Of a DNA stretch of 28,605 nucleotides, positions 7,964 to 15,904 are shown piece after piece. The DNA is from CAYVTD01 sp964577665. Lineage in GTDB: Bacteria; Bacteroidota; Ignavibacteria; Kapaibacteriales; UBA2268. The notes under the pieces were generated by a model, which did not search any database, had not been told where the DNA came from, and was given only the letters and a program-made list of their open reading frames with translations. The stretch covers positions 1 to 28,605 of the forward strand of contig CAZOBD010000032.1 of the NCBI GenBank assembly GCA_964577665.1, given 5' to 3'. Both the position numbers and the translations under genes were made by a program. Numbering within the stretch: position 1 is the first letter of the stretch; every line of letters begins with the position of its first letter.

Positions 7964-8473
7964 TACTCTCGCTTTTTATTTTTTATATCTAATATATCAT
8001 TTTTTATAATAGATATTCCATTTATATATATTGTTATTTTCATTAATAACTTATATTTCCTCTATTCATATAATACCGCATTATCTTTTTATATTAATAT
8101 TTATTATTATTATTTTTTCTGCACTATTAATANNNNNNNNNNNNNNNNNNNNNNNNNNNNNNNNNNNNNNNNNNNNNNNNNNNNNNNNNNNNNNNNNNNN
8201 NNNNNNNNNNNNNNNNNNNNNNNNNNNNNNNNTTTTTATATTTATTATTTTTTATTATGAATATTAGTATATTATTTGTTTATAATTGTTATTACGGCAG
8301 GTATTTTATATATTGTTATTTATATATTATAATCTACAACTCATATTAATAAATATATAACGGCTGTATTATATTTTATTTAATATAATTATAATATATT
8401 ATAAAGAAATAACAATATGGAAATGAGAATATTAGATTTGTATATATGAATTGAGATATTGGAAGTTTATATA
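7964..8473. other. Extremely AT-rich intergenic region with assembly gap
   Basis: This 510-bp spacer between meaB and the D,D-carboxypeptidase gene is almost entirely A and T, with repeated stretches such as TATATATTGTTATTT on both sides of the gap. I see no credible gene, tRNA or terminator. Two neighbouring 21-base segments near 7971-8012 share the end ATTTTTTATA, which hints at the 21-bp phasing seen in the other repeat islands, but AT-rich chance similarity is just as likely. The 3' ends of meaB and the minus-strand gene converge here. Confidence 0.6.
8133..8232. other. Assembly gap 1 (100 N)
   Basis: A run of exactly 100 N marks a scaffold gap of unknown true length inside AT-rich low-complexity DNA. 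Confidence 0.99.
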
Positions 8474-10105
8474 TTACTTTATCTGATTGAAATAAAAGAA
8501 TTGTGCCATGATATTTCCAATTTTATCTTCTGCATTTTTATAATACCAGACACTATTTCCATTAAATAATAGAGAAAAGACCAGTTGTTCACCGTCTATT
8601 GTTTCCACATAGCCAGAAAGTGAACTTGCATTGCGTAATGTACCGGTTTTTCCGCGTAAATTTCCCGCAGCCGGTCTATCTATCATTCTTTTCTCAAGAG
8701 TACCGTCTATTCCCGCAATTGCAAGACAAGTTCTAAGTTCTTCTTTAAAGTCAAGAATGTCTGCCGCTCTGAGAAGAAAGACTAAAGTTTCCGCAGTAAG
8801 AAGGTTTTTTCGCGATAGACCGCTCCCGTCATTAATTTTACAGCCTTTAAAAGGAACTGCCAGGTTTTCCATCGTCCTTAGAATGGTTTCTTTGCTTCCT
8901 TGTGCATTATCCGAGAGCTTTCCCGAGTTTGCTCCGATGATTTTAAAGCATATTTCCGCCATAAAGTTGTTGCTTTTTTTCATCATCGGCTGTAATATTT
9001 TTGTTAGATTCCTTTCAAACTCCGCAAGTTTGTATATTTTTGTATTCGGTTTGAGGGAGGAGAGCCTCCGAATGCCGGAAAAACCCGTTATCTCGATTCC
9101 CCCCGCCTCAAGGCGCTGTTTAAAAGCCCCCGCCGCCGTCAAAACAGGGTTTTGAATAAAGTATCTGTAGGAATATGAACGGTTTTTTGGGAGTCTGCCG
9201 CTTACATAAAACTTTTGAATACTGTCATTTATCATTTTCGTTCTTACTTTTATGCTGCGGCGGCTGTTAAAAGCAATTTGAAGAGGTTCATCACCCGCCC
9301 GGAGGTTTTCATTATTTCTAAAAAGGCTTTCTTTTTCAAATTGAAGACTGTCAATGACGGATGCGCTGACTACCGCGCTGTTTTCTACACTGAAGGCTTC
9401 CGACGGAGGAATTACTTGGACGCTTACCGGGCTGCCGCTTTTGGCTCCCGAAGTTACTAAGACAGTTGCCACGTTTTCTTCAAGGCAGAGTGCAGTCAGC
9501 GGAGGCAGTTTCTCCACGTGATCTTTGTCTCCGCTGTATTCTTTTCTAATTTTCTTATTGTCAAAAAAGGAGCCGTCCGCGTAAATGGAGCCTTGAATCT
9601 TTTTAATTCCGAGATTCCTTATTTCATCGGCGATTTGTTCAATATCCGAGATGGAAAGAAGAGCGTCTCCCCTTCCGTAAAGGTATAAATTTCCGAAAAG
9701 AGTGCTGTCATAAAAGAGTTTCGCATCGGTATAGACGCTTGTCTCGACGTTAAAGTCCTTCCCCAGACTGTAAAATGCCGTAAATGCTGTTACAAGTTTG
9801 GTATTCGAGGCTGGCGTCAGCGGAAGCGAGATGTTTTTTGCGAAATACGTCTTTCCAGTCGTCAAAGAATAGATGTAAACGGCGGCTTCCGACCGCCGAA
9901 GATGATTTTCCTTTAGTATTTCGTCAATTTCCTGGCGGAAAGCCTCGATGGATGTCGCGGAATCTTCGGATGAAATAACGGGCTTAAGCTTGCGCAGCGG
10001 TAAAGGCATAGCGGAATCCTGCTGAGCAGGGAGATTAATAAAGAAAACGAGAAATGATATATAAAATATTACGATAAATTTCATTCTAAGATAAAAAGAA
10101 GCCAT
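8474..10105 (-). CDS. dacB: D-alanyl-D-alanine carboxypeptidase/endopeptidase (PBP4, peptidase S13)
   Basis: This 543-residue exported penicillin-binding protein trims or opens peptidoglycan cross-links in the periplasm. The three active-site motifs are present in order: SNTK (Ser100-Lys103), SNN (378-380) and KTG (486-488). The long segment between the first two is the usual PBP4 domain insertion. A signal sequence covers about residues 8-28 (ending LPAQQ). I use ATG 10105 because CAGGA lies five bases upstream; a second in-frame ATG at 10084 has no such site. The gene is followed at its 3' end by the AT-rich gap region. The esterase gene upstream is on the same strand 60 bp away, so an operon is possible. 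Confidence 0.93.
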   Translation of the reverse strand: MASFYLRMKFIVIFYISFLVFFINLPAQQDSAMPLPLRKLKPVISSEDSATSIEAFRQEIDEILKENHLRRSEAAVYIYSLTTGKTYFAKNISLPLTPASNTKLVTAFTAFYSLGKDFNVETSVYTDAKLFYDSTLFGNLYLYGRGDALLSISDIEQIADEIRNLGIKKIQGSIYADGSFFDNKKIRKEYSGDKDHVEKLPPLTALCLEENVATVLVTSGAKSGSPVSVQVIPPSEAFSVENSAVVSASVIDSLQFEKESLFRNNENLRAGDEPLQIAFNSRRSIKVRTKMINDSIQKFYVSGRLPKNRSYSYRYFIQNPVLTAAGAFKQRLEAGGIEITGFSGIRRLSSLKPNTKIYKLAEFERNLTKILQPMMKKSNNFMAEICFKIIGANSGKLSDNAQGSKETILRTMENLAVPFKGCKINDGSGLSRKNLLTAETLVFLLRAADILDFKEELRTCLAIAGIDGTLEKRMIDRPAAGNLRGKTGTLRNASSLSGYVETIDGEQLVFSLLFNGNSVWYYKNAEDKIGNIMAQFFYFNQIK

Positions 10106-10165
10106 ATAAATCCTGATTTCTTTACAATTTAAATGATTTTACAGCAAACAACAAAAAAATATTTG

Positions 10166-11449
10166 TCAGCTTTTAATGAATTTCTTGATATAAACTTTGT
10201 TTGAAGATATTATTTTTAGAAAATACAGCCCCGCAGGAAGATTATTAATATTGAAACTCTTCTGCCTCTCATTTAAAGAAGGATATGAACGGGTAATTTC
10301 TTCCCCGAAAATATTTGAAATAATGATTTCAGAAGGGAAAAAGTCATTTTCCAACGGGTAATTTACGTTTAACACATCGAAAGCGGGATTTGGATAAAGG
10401 GAAATATCATCGGGGGGCTGTATTTCCTTGACATCCGTTTCTAAAAAGCCCTCAATGTATTGTATAACTTTCTTCGCGGGCTCCTCAGACATAGATTCAA
10501 ACGCCTGCATCTCCGAGACGTGTGTGTAATCTTCAAAAAAAGCTTCATTAACTTCCTTTTCCAGGATATTAAGTTTATTGAAAAACATAATTTTTTGCTC
10601 CGGCAGTGAAGGAATGTCCTGAAGACAGTGACATAAATAAAACGGCGGTATATCGGAATCATTTTTCACCCAGAAAGAGGGAGATGCATCGTTTAATTCT
10701 TTGTCATTATCTTCATAACCGCCGCGAAACATTTGCTCTAATGCTTTTCCGAATACATTTTTATTAAGTTCATTCATTTCGTATGCTCCGCTGATGCTGA
10801 TAACAGCGTTCATCCTTGGACGATAGAAAGTATAGTCGTTATGTGCAGCAAAAAGTGAAGCAAGATGCCCGCCGGCTGAGTGCCCCATCAGAAAAACCTT
10901 GGTATGATCACCGCCGTGCTTATTGATATTCAAAATTGTCCATTTGAAAGCTTCGCCTATATCAATAACATTAGCAGGATACCATGCTGATTTGGATGCC
11001 TTTTCGGTATCGCAGTTTTGCCTGTCGGGGCAATGTTCATCTGCAATGAAAACTGAATCAGAAACAAGCCTGTAATCGACTGATACTAATATCCAGCCTT
11101 TTTCGGCAGTAAATGTTTTTGCCGGAAATTCATACCAAAAGCTGTACCCGTCTGTCCAGCCTCCGCCGTGCACAAAGAAAACAACAGGTCTGCTTTCAAG
11201 ATAAGCGCTTCCGTTGTATGGTCTGTAAACATCGAGGGCGCGAATTTCGTAGCTTTCTACTCTATTGTACTGCTGACCTGTACGAATATCGGTTATTAAA
11301 AAGGGAGTGCTTCCGTAAGAAAACCTTTGATGATAAACATCATATTTATGATTTTCACCTTCCCAGCTCACTATGTTTCCCCACTCTTGGGAAAATAAAT
11401 CAAGCGAGAAAAAAATTATCAGCAGAAGAGATAAAAAGGTTGTTTTCAT
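10166..11449 (-). CDS. Secreted alpha/beta-hydrolase esterase with type IX secretion sorting domain
   Basis: The 427-residue protein has a signal peptide (1-20, ending LFSQ), an alpha/beta-hydrolase domain (about 65-335) and a C-terminal Por/type IX sorting domain (about 349-427, starting SLYPNPAFDVLNV and ending in YFLKIISSNKVYIKKFIKS). The hydrolase part shows the oxyanion motif HGGGW (94-98), the nucleophile in GHSAGG (Ser191), and likely Asp278 (LQD) and His310. It resembles BD-FAE/carboxylesterase-like enzymes; the ester substrate is unknown. The sorting domain means export through the outer membrane by PorSS, restricted to the Bacteroidota and relatives. A TATATTTG promoter element lies at 11485-11492. 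Confidence 0.85.
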   Translation of the reverse strand: MKTTFLSLLLIIFFSLDLFSQEWGNIVSWEGENHKYDVYHQRFSYGSTPFLITDIRTGQQYNRVESYEIRALDVYRPYNGSAYLESRPVVFFVHGGGWTDGYSFWYEFPAKTFTAEKGWILVSVDYRLVSDSVFIADEHCPDRQNCDTEKASKSAWYPANVIDIGEAFKWTILNINKHGGDHTKVFLMGHSAGGHLASLFAAHNDYTFYRPRMNAVISISGAYEMNELNKNVFGKALEQMFRGGYEDNDKELNDASPSFWVKNDSDIPPFYLCHCLQDIPSLPEQKIMFFNKLNILEKEVNEAFFEDYTHVSEMQAFESMSEEPAKKVIQYIEGFLETDVKEIQPPDDISLYPNPAFDVLNVNYPLENDFFPSEIIISNIFGEEITRSYPSLNERQKSFNINNLPAGLYFLKIISSNKVYIKKFIKS

Positions 11450-11484
11450 AGGTACCTCATCTTCTTGATATTTGAATAAAAAAG

Positions 11485-11517
11485 CAAATATAAATTATTT
11501 TTGATAAATAAAACAAT
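11485..11517 (-). promoter_or_regulatory. Bacteroidota-type promoter for the esterase gene
   Basis: On the minus strand TATATTTG (11485-11492) fits the -7 consensus TAnnTTTG, with ATTG 21 bases upstream near 11514-11517 as an imperfect -33 element. It would start transcription near 11478, about 30 bases before the ATG at 11449. Confidence 0.45.
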
Positions 11518-11541
11518 TTTTTTTATGTAATCCTTTTTCTG

Positions 11542-11573
11542 TTTGCAGTTAAAATGTTAATATTGTAATTTTG
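11542..11573 (+). promoter_or_regulatory. Bacteroidota-type promoter TTTG-N20-TAATTTTG
   Basis: TTTG at 11542-11545 and TAATTTTG at 11566-11573 are separated by 20 bases, matching the -33/-7 pattern known for the primary sigma factor of Bacteroidota. The expected start site near 11580 leaves a leader of about 35 bases before the gene at 11616. The same 20-base spacing is found before tRNA-His. Confidence 0.6.
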
Positions 11574-11615
11574 TAGTAAAAGTATTAAGAACTAATATCC
11601 ATTTTTGTAGATATT

Positions 11616-12197
11616 ATGAAACTTTCTAAAGCAGAATACTATACATATCTCAAAGTGCATCATAAACTGATGTTTTTTGCCGGTAGGAGAACCGGATTGT
11701 TGGAAAAGGAATTATCCTTTAATGATTTTTTACATGAAGATTTTTCTTTAAAAACTGATTGTCGGAATATTTTAGTAAATGATATTTCGCATATTTATAA
11801 GTTTGCACAAAAATACAAGGACAGGATGCTCCCCTTGGAAAAAATGATATTAAACGGATTTAAAAATTTCGTCAAAGGGAAATTTTTCTTATACAAATCA
11901 TATCAGGAGCATTCAATTTTTCTAAATTTGAATTCAGGTCTTTTTTTTAAAGTTTATCCTCTCATAGATAATTTTCCGTCAATACTTCCACAAATACCTT
12001 GTTATTTATATGTAGTTTTATTACCATTAAAAAATATAATCATTTACGACGGTTTCCTACTTACATCCGAAGTTGAAATAGAAGAAAAAATTATTGAAGA
12101 AGTTTCTAAAAATTATAAAATTGAAAGAAAGAATGATAATATTATTAAGAAAATCACACCTGAAATAGCAAATTTCCATAAAACATTTGTCAAATAG
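11616..12197 (+). CDS. Hypothetical protein, AT-rich orphan
   Basis: I do not recognise this 193-residue protein. It has no signal peptide or membrane helix. It is rich in Lys, Phe, Tyr and Ile, with a basic helical middle section (about 62-95, around KYKDRMLPLEKMILNGFKNF) and a compact hydrophobic part near residues 130-148 containing VVLLPLKNIIIYDGFLL, which looks like a beta hairpin of a folded domain. The coding DNA looks more AT-rich than its neighbours, suggesting recent acquisition or weak selection. It has its own promoter (11542-11573) and is followed 50 bp later by the S9 peptidase gene. The open frame and the promoter make it a likely real gene; no function is offered. Confidence 0.6.
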   Translation: MKLSKAEYYTYLKVHHKLMFFAGRRTGLLEKELSFNDFLHEDFSLKTDCRNILVNDISHIYKFAQKYKDRMLPLEKMILNGFKNFVKGKFFLYKSYQEHSIFLNLNSGLFFKVYPLIDNFPSILPQIPCYLYVVLLPLKNIIIYDGFLLTSEVEIEEKIIEEVSKNYKIERKNDNIIKKITPEIANFHKTFVK

Positions 12198-12247
12198 TTT
12201 GAACCATCTTTTAATTATATATTATCAACAAAAAACGGGAAAAAATA

Positions 12248-14356
12248 ATGAATAAGTATTCTATTACATTTGTATTATTAATTATACTTGCGGCTTTGTT
12301 TGCCGGCTGCGAAAAAAAAGCTATGGATGATAAGAAAGAAGAAAAAAAGAAAACTCCGAAGCTGAAAATATTTTCTTCGGATAAACCTGAGAATTTCACC
12401 GCAGAAATGCTTTTCTCAATGAAAAGAATAAGCGATCCTCAAATATCCCCCGACGGAAAGCATGTCCTTTTTACTATGAAAGAACCTGTCATCGAAGAAA
12501 ATAAATTTCACACAAATATCTATTTAGTTTCCACCGAAGGCGGAGAAATGAAGAAGCTGACATCAGATAAAAGCAAAGATTACAATGCTGTCTGGTCTCC
12601 CGACGGAAAAATGATTGCTTTTATTTCCAATCGCAGCGATGAAACTCCCCAAGCCTTTACAATGACCGTAAAAGGAGACAAATTGAAGCAAATTACAAAC
12701 ATGGAAAACGGCGTTGCCAATCTTGCATGGTCTCCTGACGGAAAATATATTTCTTTTACCAGCGAAGTTAAGATGGAACCCTCTCTTGCCGAGATATATC
12801 CCGAATATCCTGAAGCAAAAATAAGAATTTATGACAAGTTACCCGTCCGCCATTGGAGCGAATGGACCGATAATAAATTCTCGCACCTATTTATTATTTC
12901 CATGAACGGCGGTGATGCAAAAGACCTTACCGAAGGAGAAAAATTTGACACCCCTATGAAGCCTTTCGGCGGAAAAGAACAGATAGCTTGGTCCCCTGAC
13001 AGCAAAATGATTGCCTATACCAGCAAAAAATACAGCGGCTTGGATTTTGTGAAAAACACCGATTCCGATATTTACCTCGTTGACATCGAAAATAACGAAA
13101 CCGAAAACGTTACTGAAGGAATGGAAGGCTTCGATATGGACCCTGCCTTCTCCCCCGACGGAAAATATATTGCTTTTAACAGCATGAAACGCCCCGGATT
13201 TGAATCCGACAAGCATAGAATAATGCTTTTTAACCGCGAAACAAAACAAATAGAAGAATTAACCAAAAATTTTGACCAGTGGGTCTTCTCCGCCGTTTGG
13301 TCTCCCGACTCGAAATCTATGTATTTCAACGCCACTGATTCAGGAAAGATACATATTTTCAATATGGAAGTCCCCTCAGGCAAATGGAAAAACGTTACCA
13401 CCGGATGGTACAACGACGGCGGTCTTACTATAGCCGAAGACGGCACTTTAGTCTTCGCCCGCGAAGACATGATGCACCCCGTTGACCTTTTTAAACTCGC
13501 TCCCGGCGCCGCTGAACCCTTTCGCATTACAAATGCCAACGAGGAAGCTTACAATTACATAAAAACTATTAACATTGAAGAGCGCCGGATTGAATCACGC
13601 GACGGAAAAAGCATTCATACATGGGTTCTTTTCCCTCCTGACTTCGATGAAAGCAAAAAATACCCCATGATTTCCTATTGTCAGGGCGGGCCGCAGTCTA
13701 TGATAGGACAAAGATTCCATTATCGCTGGAATTATTTCCTTATGGCATCCAACGGATATATCGTAATGCTTCCCAACCGCCGAGGTGTACCCGGTTTTGG
13801 TCAGGCGTGGAACGATGCAATCACCCTTGACTGGGGCGGAAAGCCCATGAACGACATTTTAGACGCTACGGACTCTCTTGCCAAAGAATCTTACGTCGAT
13901 GAAGAAGGTTTATGCGCCGTAGGAGCTTCCGCGGGAGGCTACGCAGCTTTCTGGCTCGCCGGTCATCACGAAAAAAGATTCAAAGCATTCATCTCGCACT
14001 GCGGCGTTTTCAATCTTGAAAGCATGTACGGCTCTACTGAAGAGCTTTGGTTCCCCGATTGGGAGTACGGCGGGCCATATTGGGAAGAAAAAAACAAGGC
14101 GTACTACGAAAAACATTCTCCGCACAACTACGTAAGCAAATGGGACACCCCTATTATGATAACTACCGGCGAGTATGACTTCCGTGTGCCTTACACACAG
14201 AGTCTTGAAGCCTTTACAGCCGCTCAGGCACAAAATATTCCTTCAAAAATACTCATTTTCCCCGAAGAAACACATTTCATACTCAAGCCTCACAACTTTA
14301 TTATCTGGTCGAAAGAGTTTTTCGGATGGCTTGACAAATACACAAAGCAAAAATAA
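12248..14356 (+). CDS. Lipoprotein S9-family peptidase (prolyl oligopeptidase/DPP-IV-like)
   Basis: The 702-residue protein is a membrane-anchored serine peptidase that removes dipeptides or short acyl-peptides from exported peptides. A lipoprotein signal ends ALFAGC, with Cys21 as the lipid site. Residues about 55-430 form a beta-propeller built of repeated WSPDGK/SPDSK blades (PD40-type). The C-terminal alpha/beta-hydrolase domain has the nucleophile in GASAGG (Ser561), Asp644 (GEYDFRV) and His676 (EETHF), the complete triad. Length and layout are normal for S9C/S9B enzymes. Start ATG 12248 follows a purine-rich ACGGGAAAAAAT. The gene ends 20 bp before a strong terminator hairpin. The family is certain; substrate preference is not. 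Confidence 0.92.
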   Translation: MNKYSITFVLLIILAALFAGCEKKAMDDKKEEKKKTPKLKIFSSDKPENFTAEMLFSMKRISDPQISPDGKHVLFTMKEPVIEENKFHTNIYLVSTEGGEMKKLTSDKSKDYNAVWSPDGKMIAFISNRSDETPQAFTMTVKGDKLKQITNMENGVANLAWSPDGKYISFTSEVKMEPSLAEIYPEYPEAKIRIYDKLPVRHWSEWTDNKFSHLFIISMNGGDAKDLTEGEKFDTPMKPFGGKEQIAWSPDSKMIAYTSKKYSGLDFVKNTDSDIYLVDIENNETENVTEGMEGFDMDPAFSPDGKYIAFNSMKRPGFESDKHRIMLFNRETKQIEELTKNFDQWVFSAVWSPDSKSMYFNATDSGKIHIFNMEVPSGKWKNVTTGWYNDGGLTIAEDGTLVFAREDMMHPVDLFKLAPGAAEPFRITNANEEAYNYIKTINIEERRIESRDGKSIHTWVLFPPDFDESKKYPMISYCQGGPQSMIGQRFHYRWNYFLMASNGYIVMLPNRRGVPGFGQAWNDAITLDWGGKPMNDILDATDSLAKESYVDEEGLCAVGASAGGYAAFWLAGHHEKRFKAFISHCGVFNLESMYGSTEELWFPDWEYGGPYWEEKNKAYYEKHSPHNYVSKWDTPIMITTGEYDFRVPYTQSLEAFTAAQAQNIPSKILIFPEETHFILKPHNFIIWSKEFFGWLDKYTKQK

Positions 14357-14375
14357 CAAGCCTAAACCGCTTTAT

Positions 14376-14417
14376 ACGGCTCATACGGTTAAAAAAACAG
14401 ACCGTATGAGCCGTTTT
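14376..14417 (+). terminator. Intrinsic terminator after the S9 peptidase gene
   Basis: A 14-bp perfect stem (ACGGCTCATACGGT at 14376-14389 with its complement at 14401-14414) encloses an 11-base A-rich loop and runs directly into TTTT. It sits 19 bp after the stop codon. It is the clearest terminator in the window and separates the peptidase gene from the second toxin-antitoxin pair. Confidence 0.8.
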
Positions 14418-14514
14418 AATCCAATATAATATCTTTGAAAAGAGTTTTCTTACAATATTTTATATTAAATTTCACTCTGTAAAGATATAAAATTATTCAA
14501 AAAGGAGTTTGAAA

Positions 14515-14712
14515 ATGATAATGCTTAAAAAGAAAATAGACTCTGAGAAAATATTCATTCCCGAATTGCTTGAATACATTGGAAAAGACGTTTTTATAAC
14601 AGTTTTTGAAGAAAAAGAGAGAAAAGAAATGCAGGAATTTTTCGACTGTGCTGAAAAAGTTAAAATTGATGAAAAAATAATCAATAGAAACAGAGAATTA
14701 AGCCTGATATGA
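14515..14712 (+). CDS. Probable antitoxin of a VapBC-type pair (locus 2)
   Basis: The 65-residue protein precedes a PIN toxin with an ATGA overlap (4 bp), the classic toxin-antitoxin arrangement. Residues about 13-28, IPELLEYIGKDVFITV, match the motif LPELNKFKGQDVEILI of the antitoxin at 6260-6490, so the two loci share one antitoxin family. The C-terminal half is acidic-basic and probably binds the toxin. I choose ATG 14515 because AAAGGAG ends 7 bases upstream; the in-frame TTG at 14509 lies too close to that site. The pair stands alone between the peptidase terminator and the repeat island. Confidence 0.65.
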   Translation: MIMLKKKIDSEKIFIPELLEYIGKDVFITVFEEKERKEMQEFFDCAEKVKIDEKIINRNRELSLI

Positions 14713-15164
14713 TACTTGTTGACACAAATATTATCATTGATTTTTGGCGAAAGCCTGCTGAAAAAGAAAGAATGATTTTTTTAACACAGAAAATTTATAT
14801 TTGTGGAATTGTAAAAGCAGAGCTTCTTCACGGTGCAAAAGATAAGAATTCATATAAAAAGATATTAAAAGGCTTAAAAGCGTTTCCGGAAATTAATATT
14901 AACCAATTTTTCTGGGATATTTTAGGTGAAAATTTCTATCTGATGAAAAAAGCAGGCATTTCTATACCATTTCAGGATGCTATGATTGCAACAATTGCCA
15001 TAAATAACAGATTAAAACTCTGGACAAAAGACGCGCATTTTATAAGGGCAAAGAATGTGTTGAATCAGCTTGAATTTTTTGATTATAATTCCTTTAATAT
15101 TCAAGATGAAACTTTGGTGACGTTAATACTGATTAGAACCATTAATATCCAAAACAGATTTTAA
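14709..15164 (+). CDS. vapC: VapC-type PIN-domain toxin (locus 2)
   Basis: The 151-residue product is a PIN-domain ribonuclease with predicted metal ligands Asp5 (LVDTN), Glu38 (KAELLHG), Asp90 (PFQDAMIA) and Asp108 (TKDAHF). It closely follows standard VapC toxins up to about residue 125 (LEFFD) and then has about 26 extra residues of mixed hydrophobic sequence. This tail may be a genuine extension or the result of a lost stop codon next to repeat DNA. Its start overlaps the antitoxin stop (ATGA), implying translational coupling. The toxin would be neutralised by the partner encoded at 14515-14712. Confidence 0.82.
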   Translation: MILVDTNIIIDFWRKPAEKERMIFLTQKIYICGIVKAELLHGAKDKNSYKKILKGLKAFPEININQFFWDILGENFYLMKKAGISIPFQDAMIATIAINNRLKLWTKDAHFIRAKNVLNQLEFFDYNSFNIQDETLVTLILIRTINIQNRF

Positions 15165-15225
15165 ATCAATAGCTTACATTATTTAGTACACAATACACTC
15201 ACAAATCTCTTTATCACTTCTTTCC

Positions 15226-15278
15226 TCCTGTCCAAACTCCGATTTGGACAGGACGATTTCAATTCAAACTCAGTTTGA
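15226..15278 (-). repeat. Two-hairpin element, copy a (minus orientation)
   Basis: Hairpin 2 is a perfect 8-bp stem TCCTGTCC/GGACAGGA around AAACTCCGATTT (15226-15253), the reverse complement of the AAATCGGAGTTT core found in the other copies. Twelve bases after its core come the stem-loop TCAAACTCAGTTTGA (15264-15278), equivalent to the AAACAGAGTTT hairpin 1. It faces copy b, forming an inverted pair. Confidence 0.75.
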
Positions 15279-15286
15279 CCAACGGC

Positions 15287-15337
15287 GAAACAGAGTTTCT
15301 TTTGATAATCACATTTCCAAATCGGAGTTTGGAAATG
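15287..15337 (+). repeat. Two-hairpin element, copy b
   Basis: Hairpin 1 is GAAACAGAGTTTC (15287-15299). After a 12-base spacer containing TTTTGATAAT comes hairpin 2: the stem CATTTCC/GGAAATG (7 bp, perfect) around AAATCGGAGTTT (15312-15337). GAG follows, as in copies c to e. Together with copy a it forms an inverted pair resembling the paired REP elements of other bacteria. Confidence 0.8.
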
Positions 15338-15448
15338 AGGAGAAAGATGATCTTTTTAAAACAACTTAGTAATAGAACAAAAACCTCTCTCAAAACTACT
15401 TATCACTTCTTTAAATTTATATTTATCACACTTTTATTACAATTTTAA

Positions 15449-15478
15449 CGCATGGAAAATAATTTTATGCGTTTTTTT
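15449..15478 (+). terminator. Weak terminator-like hairpin
   Basis: CGCAT (15449-15453) pairs with ATGCG (15467-15471), extended inside by AAAAT/ATTTT, and is followed by seven T. The stem is AT-rich, so termination would be weak. No gene ends nearby, so if active it would end a non-coding transcript. Confidence 0.3.
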
Positions 15479-15571
15479 CATTTATTTTTAATGAAAAAAA
15501 GATGAACTAAAGGATATTTTGCTTTATTTGACATCTTTTATTTTAAATATAAAGACTTAGTAATATAATTG

Positions 15572-15804
15572 GAACGTTTTGAAAGTCATTTGAAACGTTT
15601 TGAAAGTCGATTGAAAAGAAAAGAATTAAAAGGAAAACGTTTTGATACTTGATTTTAACGTGATGAAAGTATATTTGAACGCATTTTTATTCATAATTAA
15701 CGTTCAAATCGGTCTTCATTGCTTTCAAATCGGTCTCCGCAGCTTTTTGATCGGTCTCCGCAGCTTTTTGATCGGTCTCCGCAGCTTTTTGATCGGTCTC
15801 CGCA
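15572..15804. repeat. 21-bp tandem array 1, left part
   Basis: Eleven consecutive 21-base units can be laid out without any insertion or deletion up to the N run. Units at 15572, 15593, 15635, 15656, 15677 and 15698 all begin N-AACG; the unit at 15614 is degenerate. Units from 15740 to 15802 are three identical copies containing CTTTTTGATCGGTCTCCG, and 15719 is transitional. Thus the outer units have drifted while those next to the gap are uniform. The minus strand is open from 15804 to a TAA at 15687-15689 and reads as seven-residue repeats (AETDQKA, then ETDLKAM, KTDLNV). The plus strand at 15572-15652 also reads as heptads (ERFESHL, KRFESRL). The array may be coding or structural. Confidence 0.85.
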
Positions 15805-15904
15805 NNNNNNNNNNNNNNNNNNNNNNNNNNNNNNNNNNNNNNNNNNNNNNNNNNNNNNNNNNNNNNNNNNNNNNNNNNNNNNNNNNNNNNNNNNNNNNNN
15901 NNNN
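15805..15904. other. Assembly gap 2 (100 N)
   Basis: Exactly 100 N interrupt the 21-bp tandem array at its most uniform point, so the assembler probably failed on identical repeats. The real array length is unknown. Confidence 0.99.

Noticed and set aside
8031..8267. Open frame across gap 1
   Set aside because: It consists of AT-rich low-complexity codons and a run of N; no protein-like composition.
15698..15804. CRISPR-like array
   Set aside because: Units are contiguous 21-base repeats without unique spacers, there is no repeat of 25-40 bases, and no cas genes are present.
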